From assembly GCA_031546815.1 (NCBI GenBank), contig JAVBJV010000027.1, positions 62,001 through 126,000 on the forward strand: a stretch of DNA of 64,000 nucleotides, given 5' to 3'. Positions 1-8,098 of the stretch are shown here, in pieces. The notes below the pieces were generated by a model that was given only the letters and a program-made list of their open reading frames with translations, made no database searches and was not told the DNA's origin. A program made the translations under genes and the position numbers. Source of the DNA: JAVBJV01 sp031546815 (GTDB lineage Bacteria > Pseudomonadota > Alphaproteobacteria > Acetobacterales > Acetobacteraceae). The stretch's first letter is position 1. Each line of letters starts with the position of its first letter.

Positions 1-2
1 AG

Positions 3-599
3 ACCTATCTGGCGGTCGCGCAGGCTGTGGCAATGCTGCAATCCGACAAGGTGGACCGCATCGTGCTGTCGCGCCCGGCGGTGGAAGCGGGCGAACGGCT
101 CGGCTTTCTACCCGGCGACATGAAGGAAAAAGTCGATCCGTATCTGCGCCCGCTGTACGACGCGCTGCACGACATGATGCCCGGCGAACAGGTGATCCGC
201 CGCATGCAGACCGGCGAGATCGAGATCGCGCCGCTGGCCTTCATGCGCGGGCGGACTCTGGCGCATTCCTTCGTCATTCTGGACGAGGCGCAGAACACCA
301 CGCCGGTGCAGATGAAGATGGTGCTCACCCGTCTGGGTGAAGGCAGCCGCATGGTGGTGACGGGCGACCTGAGCCAGGTGGACCTGCCCGCCGGGGTGAA
401 ATCCGGCCTGCGTGATGCGGTGGAGACACTGGAAGGTGTGGCTGGTATTGGTATAAACCGCTTCAGCAACCGCGACGTTGTGCGCCACCCGCTGGTGGCA
501 AAGATTGTTGATGCATATGACGCGCGCGACACGGCCCAACGTGAACGCGCAAAGGAGAAACCGGCGAAATCCGGTGCAAGTGATGGAACCGGGAAGTAG
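3..599 (+). CDS. phoH: PhoH family ATPase (C-terminal part, 5' end outside window)
   Basis: The reading frame is open from the first bases, so the gene starts upstream of the window. The first visible residues, TYLAVAQAV, are the end of the Walker A loop (GxGKTYLA) of PhoH ATPases. A Walker B-like stretch (FVILDEAQN) near residue 95 and the VVTGDLSQVDLP motif near residue 120 are diagnostic of the family. PhoH proteins are cytoplasmic P-loop NTPases linked to phosphate starvation and RNA metabolism. In alphaproteobacteria the gene normally sits directly before ybeY and corC, exactly as here; it overlaps ybeY by about 17 bases. The last 25 residues are charged and low-complexity. Confidence 0.95.
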   Translation, partial: TYLAVAQAVAMLQSDKVDRIVLSRPAVEAGERLGFLPGDMKEKVDPYLRPLYDALHDMMPGEQVIRRMQTGEIEIAPLAFMRGRTLAHSFVILDEAQNTTPVQMKMVLTRLGEGSRMVVTGDLSQVDLPAGVKSGLRDAVETLEGVAGIGINRFSNRDVVRHPLVAKIVDAYDARDTAQRERAKEKPAKSGASDGTGK

Positions 600-1065
600 A
601 TGCCCGCCCTGCCCCGAGAATGGGTGGGGCGAAGACGACGAAGACCCTTACCCTAGTCTGCTGATCACCGATCGGCGCTGGCATCGGTTGGTGCCGAATG
701 TCGCGCGGCTGGTGCGTCGCGCGCTGGCGGGTGAATACGTGCACGTGGTGCTGGCCGACGACCTGACGTTGCGGCGGTTAAACCACCGCCATCAGGCGCA
801 CGGCCCGATCGGCAGCAACCAGCCGACCAATGTGCTGACCTTTACCGATACATCCGAAATCATCCTGGCATCCGGCGTGGTTGCGCGCGAGGCACGGGCC
901 GCTGGCCTGCGCCCGGCGCAGCGGCTTGCGCATCTGCTGGTGCATGGCGCGCTGCATCTGGCCGGTTACGAACACGACCATCCGGGTGAAGCGCTGCGGA
1001 TGGAAATGGCTGAATCTCGCCGCCTGGCCAAGCTTGGCGTGCCCAACCCCTGGAAATTCTTATGA
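583..1065 (+). CDS. ybeY: Endoribonuclease YbeY (rRNA maturation factor)
   Basis: YbeY is a zinc-dependent endoribonuclease needed for 16S rRNA 3'-end maturation and ribosome quality control. The family signature is present near the C terminus as HLLVHGALHLAGYEHDH, giving the three metal-binding histidines (H-x3-H-x5-H). The protein is about 160 residues, normal for the family. I chose ATG 583, inside the end of phoH; GTG 574 and GTG 580 in the same frame are alternatives, and a GGAG lies at about 553. Longer upstream extensions read through phoH and look spurious. The stop overlaps the start of corC (ATGA), which suggests translational coupling. Confidence 0.93.
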   Translation: MEPGSRCPPCPENGWGEDDEDPYPSLLITDRRWHRLVPNVARLVRRALAGEYVHVVLADDLTLRRLNHRHQAHGPIGSNQPTNVLTFTDTSEIILASGVVAREARAAGLRPAQRLAHLLVHGALHLAGYEHDHPGEALRMEMAESRRLAKLGVPNPWKFL

Positions 1066-1943
1066 GCGGCGCCAATAGCCAACGCGATTCCATTCTTGCC
1101 CGTCTGCGAACGCTGATGTGGAAGCGCAGCGCCGAACCATCGGCGCGCGACGCAATCGCCGAGCTGGTGCACGACGACCAGCAGAGCGACGACACGCCGT
1201 ACGAAGATACACTCGACCGGCAGGAACGCGCGCTGATCGTCAACGTGCTGCACCTGCGCGACACCACAGCGTATGACGTGATGATCCCGCGCGCCGATAT
1301 TGTGGCGCTGAAAGCGGACACCAAATTTGACGACGTGATCCGCCTGATGCGTGACGAGGGGCATTCGCGGTTCCCGGTGTATGGCGAGCAGTTGGACGAT
1401 ATTGTGGGCATGGTGCACATCAAGGATGTGCTGATGCATCTGAACTCGCCCGACACATTTTCGCTGAAGGCGATTTTGCGTCGGCCGCTGATGGTGGCTC
1501 CGCAGATCCCGGTGCTGGATCTGCTGCTGCAGATGCGCCAGGCGCGCATGCACATGGCGCTGGTGGTGGACGAGTATGGCGGCATCGATGGTCTGATCTC
1601 GATCGAGGATCTGGTCGAGACGATTGTCGGTGATATTTCCGACGAACACGACGATCCGGACACACCGGGTATTATCGAGCGCGCGGATGGCACGGCCGAT
1701 CTGGACGCACGCCTGCCGATCGAAGACTTCGAGGAAAAATTCGGTCCCGTGCTGACCGAGGACGAACGCGGTGCCGACATTGATACGGTGGGTGGTCTGG
1801 TCTTCATGCTGGCGGGCCGTGTGCCCGCGCGCGGGGAAGTGCTGTCGCATCCGTCGGGTCTGGAGTTCCGCGTGCTGGATGCGGATGCGCGACGGATCAG
1901 GCGGTTGCGCGTGAAGAAGAAACCGGTGGCGGTGGTGGAGTAG
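1062..1943 (+). CDS. corC: CorC/HlyC-type CBS-domain protein
   Basis: A 293-residue soluble protein with paired CBS domains (about residues 65-190; conserved RADIVALKADTKFDDVIRLM and MVHIKDVL, then VVDEYGGIDGLISIEDLVE) followed by a CorC/HlyC transporter-associated domain (about 205-285). No transmembrane DUF21 part is present, so it is the short form that follows ybeY in many proteobacteria. The family is linked to Mg2+/Co2+ efflux and metal homeostasis; the precise role here is inferred. The start ATG overlaps the ybeY stop. The gene that often comes next (lnt) is absent; a gene of different composition follows instead. Confidence 0.92.
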   Translation: MSGANSQRDSILARLRTLMWKRSAEPSARDAIAELVHDDQQSDDTPYEDTLDRQERALIVNVLHLRDTTAYDVMIPRADIVALKADTKFDDVIRLMRDEGHSRFPVYGEQLDDIVGMVHIKDVLMHLNSPDTFSLKAILRRPLMVAPQIPVLDLLLQMRQARMHMALVVDEYGGIDGLISIEDLVETIVGDISDEHDDPDTPGIIERADGTADLDARLPIEDFEEKFGPVLTEDERGADIDTVGGLVFMLAGRVPARGEVLSHPSGLEFRVLDADARRIRRLRVKKKPVAVVE

Positions 1944-1978
1944 GCTCGCCGGGAAACGCCTTGAGGAATTTAAAAAGA

Positions 1979-2848
1979 ATGAGCCGTTTTATAGCGACTA
2001 TAGTGTTTATGGTTATGCTTGCAGGGATCGGTGTATCCCACAGCCAGACACCCAATAATGCAACAGCTAATGAAGCTGCATTCAGACGCATGGAGATGCG
2101 GCAAACGCAGATAAATCTCATCATTAATCTGTCACCAACCCCCGGTTCTGGATTTACCAGATGGGCCGATGAGCCAGATGCTGCAAACCGCCTCCGGAGT
2201 GCTTTGGAAACGCCTTATGGACGAATTGTTCTGAACGAATTCGTTATTGCTCATCGCAATGCGATGGAGCCAAGCTGCCGAACCATCAAGAATTTGTCAG
2301 ATGACAACCTTGAATCCATATGGCGCAACATTTTTACACGTATGGTGATGACTGCATACTGGCGCGTAAGCCAACAGTTTGACCAACAAGCCATAATGGC
2401 GGGTTTCTTAAGCATCTCTGGGCCTGACGCCATAAGTGAATTTACACGGCTGCAATCTGCTCCGGATGTCGCGCAAGCTTTGCGTCTTGGACAATCATTG
2501 TGGCCGGAAAAAATCATTATGAGTTTTGCTGACAATGTAAGCCGCTATATGTTGCTGAACTACCGCTTGCGGGTTGCAACAGGCCATAGCACTGGCAGGC
2601 CTGAGCTCCTTAATTATGCCTACGAAGGCAAAGAACGGGAGCTGGACAATCTTATCGAGAACGCAGATTCGCCGGAATTCAAACGGTTTTTGGATTTGTC
2701 GGAAAACATGCTCACGGCTCATGGGATAGCTTTGGCACTTAACCGCTCTACGCTTGTAGATCTATTTGCTTCTATGCCTGAGATAGACGCCGAACTAACC
2801 GCACTCTGCCTTGCACCTTACGTGCGGCCTGCGCGCCCCAATCAATAG
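1979..2848 (+). CDS. Secreted protein of unknown function, A+T-richer than neighbours
   Basis: About 289 residues beginning MSRFIATIVFMVMLAG, a clear signal peptide likely cleaved after ...GVSHS/Q. A TTG 18 bases earlier would add MRNLKR, but a GAGG about 12 bases upstream favours ATG 1979. The mature part is helical and charged with no motif I can name; the DAISEFTRLQSAPDVAQALR stretch is loosely like DUF2059 proteins, which I do not claim. There are few cysteines and no further membrane segment. Codon use is visibly richer in A and T than in corC and the following dehydrogenase, which suggests later acquisition. It stands alone between corC and a dehydrogenase with its own upstream gap. Confidence 0.75.
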   Translation: MSRFIATIVFMVMLAGIGVSHSQTPNNATANEAAFRRMEMRQTQINLIINLSPTPGSGFTRWADEPDAANRLRSALETPYGRIVLNEFVIAHRNAMEPSCRTIKNLSDDNLESIWRNIFTRMVMTAYWRVSQQFDQQAIMAGFLSISGPDAISEFTRLQSAPDVAQALRLGQSLWPEKIIMSFADNVSRYMLLNYRLRVATGHSTGRPELLNYAYEGKERELDNLIENADSPEFKRFLDLSENMLTAHGIALALNRSTLVDLFASMPEIDAELTALCLAPYVRPARPNQ

Positions 2849-2989
2849 ATGGCGGACGCATGATTTAAACCAACCGCGCGCAATGCAACCCTGAAGCCCG
2901 TAAACGCCGCACACCATTTGCGATAAATCACAGCACATTTATGTGCCCGCCTGATATCGTTCCTCCACTGTCACAGGAACGAGAGAGCC

Positions 2990-3952
2990 ATGACCACAGG
3001 AAACAAGGTTGGTATCATCGGCGCCGGACTGGTCGGCGCTGCTGCCGGGTATCTGTTGACCACCTTCAACGCCGCATCCGAAATCGTACTCATCGACAAA
3101 GACGAAGCCCGCGCCCGCAGCGAAGCCGCCGACATCGCGCATGCAGCCGCCTTCGGGCGCTCGGTCGATGTGCGGTCGGGCACGTGGGACGATCTGAAGG
3201 GTGCCGCCGTTATCATCATCACCGCAGGCGTCAGCCTGAAGCCCGGTGAAACGCGGCTGGAACTGGCGGCGAAAAACGTGCGCATCATGGCCGACATCAT
3301 GCCGCACGCATTGCGCGCCGCACCCAATGCCGTGTTCCTGTTCGCAACCAATCCCGTCGATATTCTGCCCAGCATCGCCGTGCGTCATTTCGGCGTACCG
3401 CGCGAACGCGCCATCGGCACCGGCTGCGCGCTGGATACCGCGCGCTTCTGCGATCACCTGGCGCGGTACTTCGGCATCGCCTCGCAGTCCATCAACGCGT
3501 TCGTGTTGGGCGAACATGGTGACTCGGAAGTTCTGCACTGGTCGGGGGCGCAGATTGCGGGGATCTCGCTCGTCGATTTCGCGGCAAGAAGCGGCAAGAA
3601 GCTGGGCACGAAGGAACGGCTGCAGATCTCGGAAGATGTGCGCACCTCGGCCTATCGCATCAAGGAGGGGAAAGGCGTTTCCAACTTCGGCATTGGCGGC
3701 TGCATCGCGCGGCTGACCAGCGCCATCATCCGCGATGAACATATGCTGTTCACCGTCTCGACCCCCGTCGATGAAATTCTGGGTGTGACAAATACCTGCA
3801 TATCACTGCCGCACGTGCTGGGTCGCAAGGGTGCCACCATGCCGACATTGCCGCTGCTGGACGACAACGAGGAGAAAGCCCTGCGCGCCTCGGCCATCAT
3901 CATCCGCGACGCCATCGCCGCGGCCGAGAAAGACGCCGGGCTGAAGACTTAG
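2990..3952 (+). CDS. L-lactate/malate dehydrogenase-family NAD oxidoreductase with atypical specificity residue
   Basis: 320 residues with the LDH fold: Rossmann loop VGIIGAGLVG at the N terminus, acidic D after beta-2 (LIDKDE), ATNPVDI, the D-x-x-R pair in CALDTAR, and catalytic His176 in GEHGDSE. Arg89 in KPGETR matches catalytic Arg109 of LDH. The residue equivalent to position 102, Gln in lactate and Arg in malate dehydrogenases, is Leu83 (GVSLKPGETR). The enzyme should reduce a 2-oxoacid with NADH, but the substrate may be neither pyruvate nor oxaloacetate. The start has AGGAACGAGAG upstream. The stop codon lies in a palindrome shared with the convergent nitroreductase. Confidence 0.85.
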   Translation: MTTGNKVGIIGAGLVGAAAGYLLTTFNAASEIVLIDKDEARARSEAADIAHAAAFGRSVDVRSGTWDDLKGAAVIIITAGVSLKPGETRLELAAKNVRIMADIMPHALRAAPNAVFLFATNPVDILPSIAVRHFGVPRERAIGTGCALDTARFCDHLARYFGIASQSINAFVLGEHGDSEVLHWSGAQIAGISLVDFAARSGKKLGTKERLQISEDVRTSAYRIKEGKGVSNFGIGGCIARLTSAIIRDEHMLFTVSTPVDEILGVTNTCISLPHVLGRKGATMPTLPLLDDNEEKALRASAIIIRDAIAAAEKDAGLKT

Positions 3953-3968
3953 GGCCGATCGGTCCTAA
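3949..3968. repeat. 20-bp palindrome carrying both stop codons of a convergent pair (copy 1)
   Basis: The sequence is TTAGGGCCGATCGGTCCTAA: arms TTAGG/CCTAA around the core CCGATCGG with one non-pairing position on each side. The plus-strand TAG ends the dehydrogenase and the minus-strand TAG ends the nitroreductase, so both genes stop inside it. A near-identical copy occurs at 24708-24727. No T-run follows, so it is not a classical intrinsic terminator. A bidirectional terminator or a protein-binding site is possible. Confidence 0.7.
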
Positions 3969-4552
3969 TTCTCCCAGTCTGGCGCGCTACCGTTCCAGAT
4001 GCGCCAGACTGTCTGCGGTGCAGCGCGTTCAACCGGTGCCACATCGCGCGGCGTGCCGGTCATGATGTAACCCAGCAGTGCGTCGCTCGCCGCAAACCCC
4101 AGCGCGGTTTTTACCCGCACATCCGTGCAGCTCGCGCCCGAGACCCAGATCGCGCCGAAACCCTGCGCGTGCAGACCGTTCAGCAGATTCATCGTGGCGG
4201 CGGACGCACTTGCCATCTGTTCCCACACGGGAATCTTGTGCCCACACAGCAAGTGCGCCGCCGCCACGATCACCATCGGAGCGCGCACGGCCTTGTCGTA
4301 TTCGATCTCGATCTTCTCTAGCGTGGCCAGCGGATCGCGCGCCGCCAGAGCATCCGCACGAATGCGCCCCAATGCATCGCGCGCGTCACCCCTGAACGAC
4401 AGAAAACGCCACGGCCGCAGCCCGCCATGGTCGGGCGCACAGCATGCCGCCGCAACCGCCTGTGACAGAGCCGCATCGTCCGGCGCCGGTTCCATCAACT
4501 GCTTGGCACGCACCGATACGCGCGACATCAGGACATTCATGCTCGGCTCCAT
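3965..4552 (-). CDS. YdjA-like nitroreductase family protein
   Basis: 195 residues of the FMN-dependent nitroreductase fold, closest in pattern to E. coli YdjA: an N-terminal R-x-S-x-R-A-K motif, APDHGGLRPWRF near residue 40 (YdjA has APDHKSMQPWHF), and a C-terminal half with GFGAIWVSG and GFAASDALLGYIMTGT. Such enzymes use NAD(P)H and FMN to reduce nitro compounds or quinones; the physiological substrate is unknown. The start may be Met1 or Met5 (4540). It lies downstream of the SDR gene on the same strand, separated by about 150 bases containing a short inverted repeat (GGAC/GTCC near 4624-4636). Confidence 0.85.
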   Translation of the reverse strand: MEPSMNVLMSRVSVRAKQLMEPAPDDAALSQAVAAACCAPDHGGLRPWRFLSFRGDARDALGRIRADALAARDPLATLEKIEIEYDKAVRAPMVIVAAAHLLCGHKIPVWEQMASASAATMNLLNGLHAQGFGAIWVSGASCTDVRVKTALGFAASDALLGYIMTGTPRDVAPVERAAPQTVWRIWNGSAPDWEN

Positions 4553-4700
4553 ACTTTAAGGTTATAGCGACATTCAGTTCAGACCGCGCCGAAAATGGTG
4601 CTTATCGAGAACCGTCGCGCAGCGGACTTAACGTCCGTGAGCAGCGGAAGCACAGAGAAATGCCGTTTGCAGGCCAGTCTGGGCTGAAGGGCGATATAAC

Positions 4701-5435
4701 CTAGACCATTCCGCCATTGGCGCGGATGCTCTGACCATTCACCCAGCCGCCCGCCGGGCTGACCAGAAAGGCGACCGTGTTTGCAACGTCTTCCGGTTCG
4801 CCAAGACGGCCCAACGGCACGTAAGCGGCAAGCTCGGCACGGAACGCGTCGGTGGTGCCTTGCAGCAGCATGTCGGTCGCCACCGGCCCCGGCGCTACGG
4901 AATTCACCGTAATCGAACGGCCGCGCATCTCGCGCGCCAACACGCTGGTCAGCATCTCGATCGCAGCCTTGGTCGCGGCATAGGGGCCGAAATTCACCTG
5001 CGGCGCGGCAACCAGACTGGACGACACGCTGATCACCCGTCCGCCATCGCGCAGTCGGCGCGCAGCCATGCGCATCATGCTGAACGTGCCTTTCAGATTC
5101 ACCGATAACAGTCGTTCGAACGCGGCGTCGTCGGTGTCGGCAATACTGCTCATGCCGCCGATGCCGGCGTTGTTCACCAGCACATCCACACCGCCGAATT
5201 CTGCCTCGGCCGCATCGAACAGCAATGCGGCGGTTGCCGAATGACCGATGTCGCCGCGCACCGCAATCGCGCGACCGCCATTCGCCGCGATCTTGCCGAC
5301 CACCGCATTGGCCGCATCCAGGTCGCTGACATAATTCACCACCACCGCCAGCCCATCCGCCGCCAGCTGCACAGCGATCGCTGCGCCAATACCGCGAGAA
5401 GCCCCAGTAATAATCGCCACACGTGCGCCGGTCAT
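4701..5435 (-). CDS. Short-chain dehydrogenase/reductase (FabG-like SDR)
   Basis: 244 residues of classical SDR: cofactor loop TGASRGIGAAIA at residues 10-21, NNAG near 87, catalytic Ser in VISVSSS (about 137) and Tyr/Lys in YAATK (about 152-156), then the PGPVATDM loop. The C-terminal LGRLGEPEDVANTVAFLVSP is usual for FabG-like enzymes. It is cytoplasmic and should oxidise or reduce a hydroxy/oxo substrate with NAD(P)(H). ATG 5435 is chosen because a perfect AGGAGG lies just upstream; longer in-frame extensions lack family similarity. It is divergent from the PepSY protein gene, with about 190 bases between them. Confidence 0.9.
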   Translation of the reverse strand: MTGARVAIITGASRGIGAAIAVQLAADGLAVVVNYVSDLDAANAVVGKIAANGGRAIAVRGDIGHSATAALLFDAAEAEFGGVDVLVNNAGIGGMSSIADTDDAAFERLLSVNLKGTFSMMRMAARRLRDGGRVISVSSSLVAAPQVNFGPYAATKAAIEMLTSVLAREMRGRSITVNSVAPGPVATDMLLQGTTDAFRAELAAYVPLGRLGEPEDVANTVAFLVSPAGGWVNGQSIRANGGMV

Positions 5436-5622
5436 GTCCGCCTCCTGTGCCTTTGTGTTGCTGAAATACCCCATCCGCAGGCGCTGGGCCAAGCTGCATC
5501 GCACAAGCCATTGCGCAGTCATGACAGTTTGGCTATTTGCTTGCAATTGCGAATAACTCGCACACCCTGCCTCGGGTCGTGCGCATTGGCCAGCTGGTAA
5601 CCGACAGATGCGGAGCATCCCT

Positions 5623-6738
5623 ATGAAAAACACACGCAGCATCCGCGCCTGGTCCTTTGTGCACACATGGTCCAGCCTGATCTGCACGGTGTTCCTGCTA
5701 ATGCTCTGCATCACCGGCCTGCCGCTGATTTTCCACCACGAGATCGATCACCTGCTGGGGAACGAGGTTGAACTGCCGGTCGTTGCACCGGGCACGCAGG
5801 CCGCTGATCTGGACCGCGTGATCGCCGCCGGCGTGGCGCATCGCCCCGGCGAGGTGGTGCAGTACATGATCTGGGATCAGGACGAACCCGAACGCATCTG
5901 GCTGAGCATGGCCCCCACCCCCACATCGCCGCTCAGCGATCTGAAGGGCGTGGTGATCGACGGCCGCACCGCATCGCTGCTGGACGAGCCGAAACCCGGT
6001 TTCATCTATGTGATGTTCAAGCTGCATGTAGACATGTTCGCCGGGCTGCCGGGCAAGCTGTTCCTCGGCTTCATGGGGTTCCTGTTTGTGGTGGCGCTGG
6101 TGTCGGGCGTGGTGCTGTATGCGCCGTTCATGCGCAAGCTGGAGTTCGGCACCGTGCGCCAGCAGAAATCGCGGCGCACAAGATGGCTGGATCTGCATAA
6201 CCTGCTGGGCATCGTGACACTGGTCTGGATGCTGGTGGTGGGCGCAACCGGCGTCATCAACACCTGGGCCGATCTGGTGGTGACGCTGTGGCGCCACGAC
6301 CAGCTGGCGGAAATGGTCGCCCCCTATCGCGATCAGCCACCGGTAACAGCGCCGGGATCGCTGGAACGCGCCGTTGCCACCGCGCGTGCGGCAGCGCCGG
6401 GCATGACGCCGGCCTTCGTGGCGTTCCCGCAGTCGCTCTACAGCAGCGGGCATCACTATGCGGTGTTCATGCGCGGTGCCTCGCCGCTGACCAGCCGCGT
6501 CTACACGCCCGCACTGATCGACGCGACCACCGGCGAACTGACGGCTATCCGGTCGATGCCGTGGTACGCGGTGTCGCTGTTCGTCTCGCAGCCGCTGCAC
6601 TTCGGCGATTACGGCGGGCTGCCGTTGCGCATTATCTGGGCCGTGCTGGATATCATCGCGATCATCGTGCTCGGCAGTGGTGTTTATTTGTGGGTGGTGC
6701 GCAAGCGTCGCCCGGTCAGGAAACTTGTTCATGCATAA
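5623..6738 (+). CDS. PepSY-associated transmembrane protein (PiuB/iron-regulated type)
   Basis: About 371 residues. An N-terminal membrane helix (residues 13-37) carries SLICTVFLLMLCITGLPLIF and the following FHHEID; then comes a periplasmic PepSY-like region, a helix near 145-165, a second paired segment (WLDLHNLLGIVTLVWMLVVG), another periplasmic region and a last helix (about 338-358). HxW/LH pairs in the helices fit haem- or metal-coordinating PepSY_TM proteins, often involved in siderophore-iron reduction. Substrate unknown. ATG 5623 is preferred over ATG 5608 because GGAG lies 7 bases before it. It overlaps the next small gene by 8 bases. Confidence 0.85.
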   Translation: MKNTRSIRAWSFVHTWSSLICTVFLLMLCITGLPLIFHHEIDHLLGNEVELPVVAPGTQAADLDRVIAAGVAHRPGEVVQYMIWDQDEPERIWLSMAPTPTSPLSDLKGVVIDGRTASLLDEPKPGFIYVMFKLHVDMFAGLPGKLFLGFMGFLFVVALVSGVVLYAPFMRKLEFGTVRQQKSRRTRWLDLHNLLGIVTLVWMLVVGATGVINTWADLVVTLWRHDQLAEMVAPYRDQPPVTAPGSLERAVATARAAAPGMTPAFVAFPQSLYSSGHHYAVFMRGASPLTSRVYTPALIDATTGELTAIRSMPWYAVSLFVSQPLHFGDYGGLPLRIIWAVLDIIAIIVLGSGVYLWVVRKRRPVRKLVHA

Positions 6739-6973
6739 GAAAACATCTCGCGCATTGTGGCGCGCACCCATCATCATGGGTGTGTCCAGTCTGATCGGGC
6801 TGATCGTCGCGCTGCTGGGCGACGGCGTTTGGGATATCGTCGGCTGGGTCGGGCTGGGCGTGCCGATGCTGGTGATGCTGTGGTACGTCGTGCGGTCGCG
6901 CAGCAGCAGTCCTGCGCGGCGGGCGGAAATCCCCCACCGCGCGGCGTATCCTCAGGCGTCCAAGGTCGGGTAG
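6731..6973 (+). CDS. Small two-helix membrane protein, partner of the PepSY protein
   Basis: 80 residues from MHKKTSRALWRAPIIMGV: two predicted helices (about 12-30, GVSSLIGLIVALLG, and 35-55, VGLGVPMLVMLWYVV), then a basic tail. Similar short proteins often follow PepSY_TM genes, and the 8-base overlap with the upstream gene supports co-translation. Function unknown. Its last 22 bases run into the 3' end of the convergent Old Yellow Enzyme gene. Confidence 0.65.
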   Translation: MHKKTSRALWRAPIIMGVSSLIGLIVALLGDGVWDIVGWVGLGVPMLVMLWYVVRSRSSSPARRAEIPHRAAYPQASKVG

Positions 6974-8046
6974 TCGGTGTAGCCCTCGGCACCACCGCCA
7001 TACAGGGTTTCACGCTTCAGTTCGTTCAGCGGCGCGTTACGGCGCAGACGTTCGACCAGATCAGGGTTCGAGATGAAGTCGCGCCCGAACGCGATCAGAT
7101 CGGCGCGCTTGTCCGCCAGTGTGGTGATCGCCATGTCGCGCGTGTAGCCGTTATTGGCGATATACGTGCCACGGAACCGCTGCCGCAGCGCCGCGTAATC
7201 GAACGGCGCGATATCGCGCGGGCCACCAGTGGCCCCCTCAACCACGTGGATGAACGCAAGGCCGCGCGCATCCAGTTTTTCGACCAGGTGATTGAACAGA
7301 GGCTGCGGATCGGCGTCGCTGATTCCATTCGCGGGGGCGACCGGCGACACACGAATACCGACATGCGCCGCATCCCATTCGCCGATCACCGCATCAACGA
7401 CTTCAAGCACGAACCGCACGCGGTTTTCAATCGACCCGCCATATTCATCGCTGCGCTGGTTGGCGCTGGTCTTCAGGAACTGGTCGATCAGATATCCATT
7501 GGCACCGTGAATCTCAATGCCGTCGAACCCTGCCTCGCGCGCGCAGCGTGTAGCGTGGCGATAATCCTGCACGATGGCGGCGATATCAGCCGTGGTCAGT
7601 TCGCGCGGCGTGGACGTATCGGTAAAACCTTCACCGGTGAAGGTCTTGGTCTCGGCACGAATGGCGGATGGCGCGACGGGAGCCTGCCCGTCCGGCTGCA
7701 GCGACACATGCGATACGCGCCCCACATGCCAGATCTGCACGACGATCTTCCCACCCGCCGCATGCACCGCATCGGTCACCTGCCGCCAGCCCTGCACCTG
7801 CGTCGGCGTGTAGATGCCGGGTGTCCAGGCATAGCCCTGCGCCTGTCGCGAGATCTGTGCGCCCTCGGTCACGATCAGACCGGCACTGGCGCGCTGGCGG
7901 TAATATTCGACGGTCAACGCGCCGGGTGCATCGGTGCCGTGCACGGCCCGGTTGCGGGTCAGCGGGGCCATCACGATGCGGTTGGAAAGGTCGATCCCGC
8001 CCATGCGGAATGCGTCGAACAGGGTGGGCGCAATGCGGTTTGTCAT
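6952..8046 (-). CDS. nemA: Old Yellow Enzyme family alkene reductase (NemA-like)
   Basis: 364 residues of an FMN (alpha/beta)8 barrel. Diagnostic segments: NRIVMAPLTRNRA near residue 22, GLIVTEGAQIS, VQIWHVGRVSH (about 100), EAGFDGIEIHGANGYLIDQFL (about 173; the H-x-x-N pair binds the substrate carbonyl), YGGSIENR, and the FMN phosphate site IAFGRDFISNPDL. NemA-type enzymes reduce activated alkenes, maleimides and nitro-esters with NADPH. The start at 8046 has GAGGCAG upstream. It lies 52 bases after trmB on the same strand and may be the last gene of the dapB-metK-trmB unit. Confidence 0.93.
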   Translation of the reverse strand: MTNRIAPTLFDAFRMGGIDLSNRIVMAPLTRNRAVHGTDAPGALTVEYYRQRASAGLIVTEGAQISRQAQGYAWTPGIYTPTQVQGWRQVTDAVHAAGGKIVVQIWHVGRVSHVSLQPDGQAPVAPSAIRAETKTFTGEGFTDTSTPRELTTADIAAIVQDYRHATRCAREAGFDGIEIHGANGYLIDQFLKTSANQRSDEYGGSIENRVRFVLEVVDAVIGEWDAAHVGIRVSPVAPANGISDADPQPLFNHLVEKLDARGLAFIHVVEGATGGPRDIAPFDYAALRQRFRGTYIANNGYTRDMAITTLADKRADLIAFGRDFISNPDLVERLRRNAPLNELKRETLYGGGAEGYTDYPTLDA

Positions 8047-8098
8047 GATCTGCCTCTGCTGAATGCTGGGCAGGATATTGGTATCCCCCGGTGGAGGA

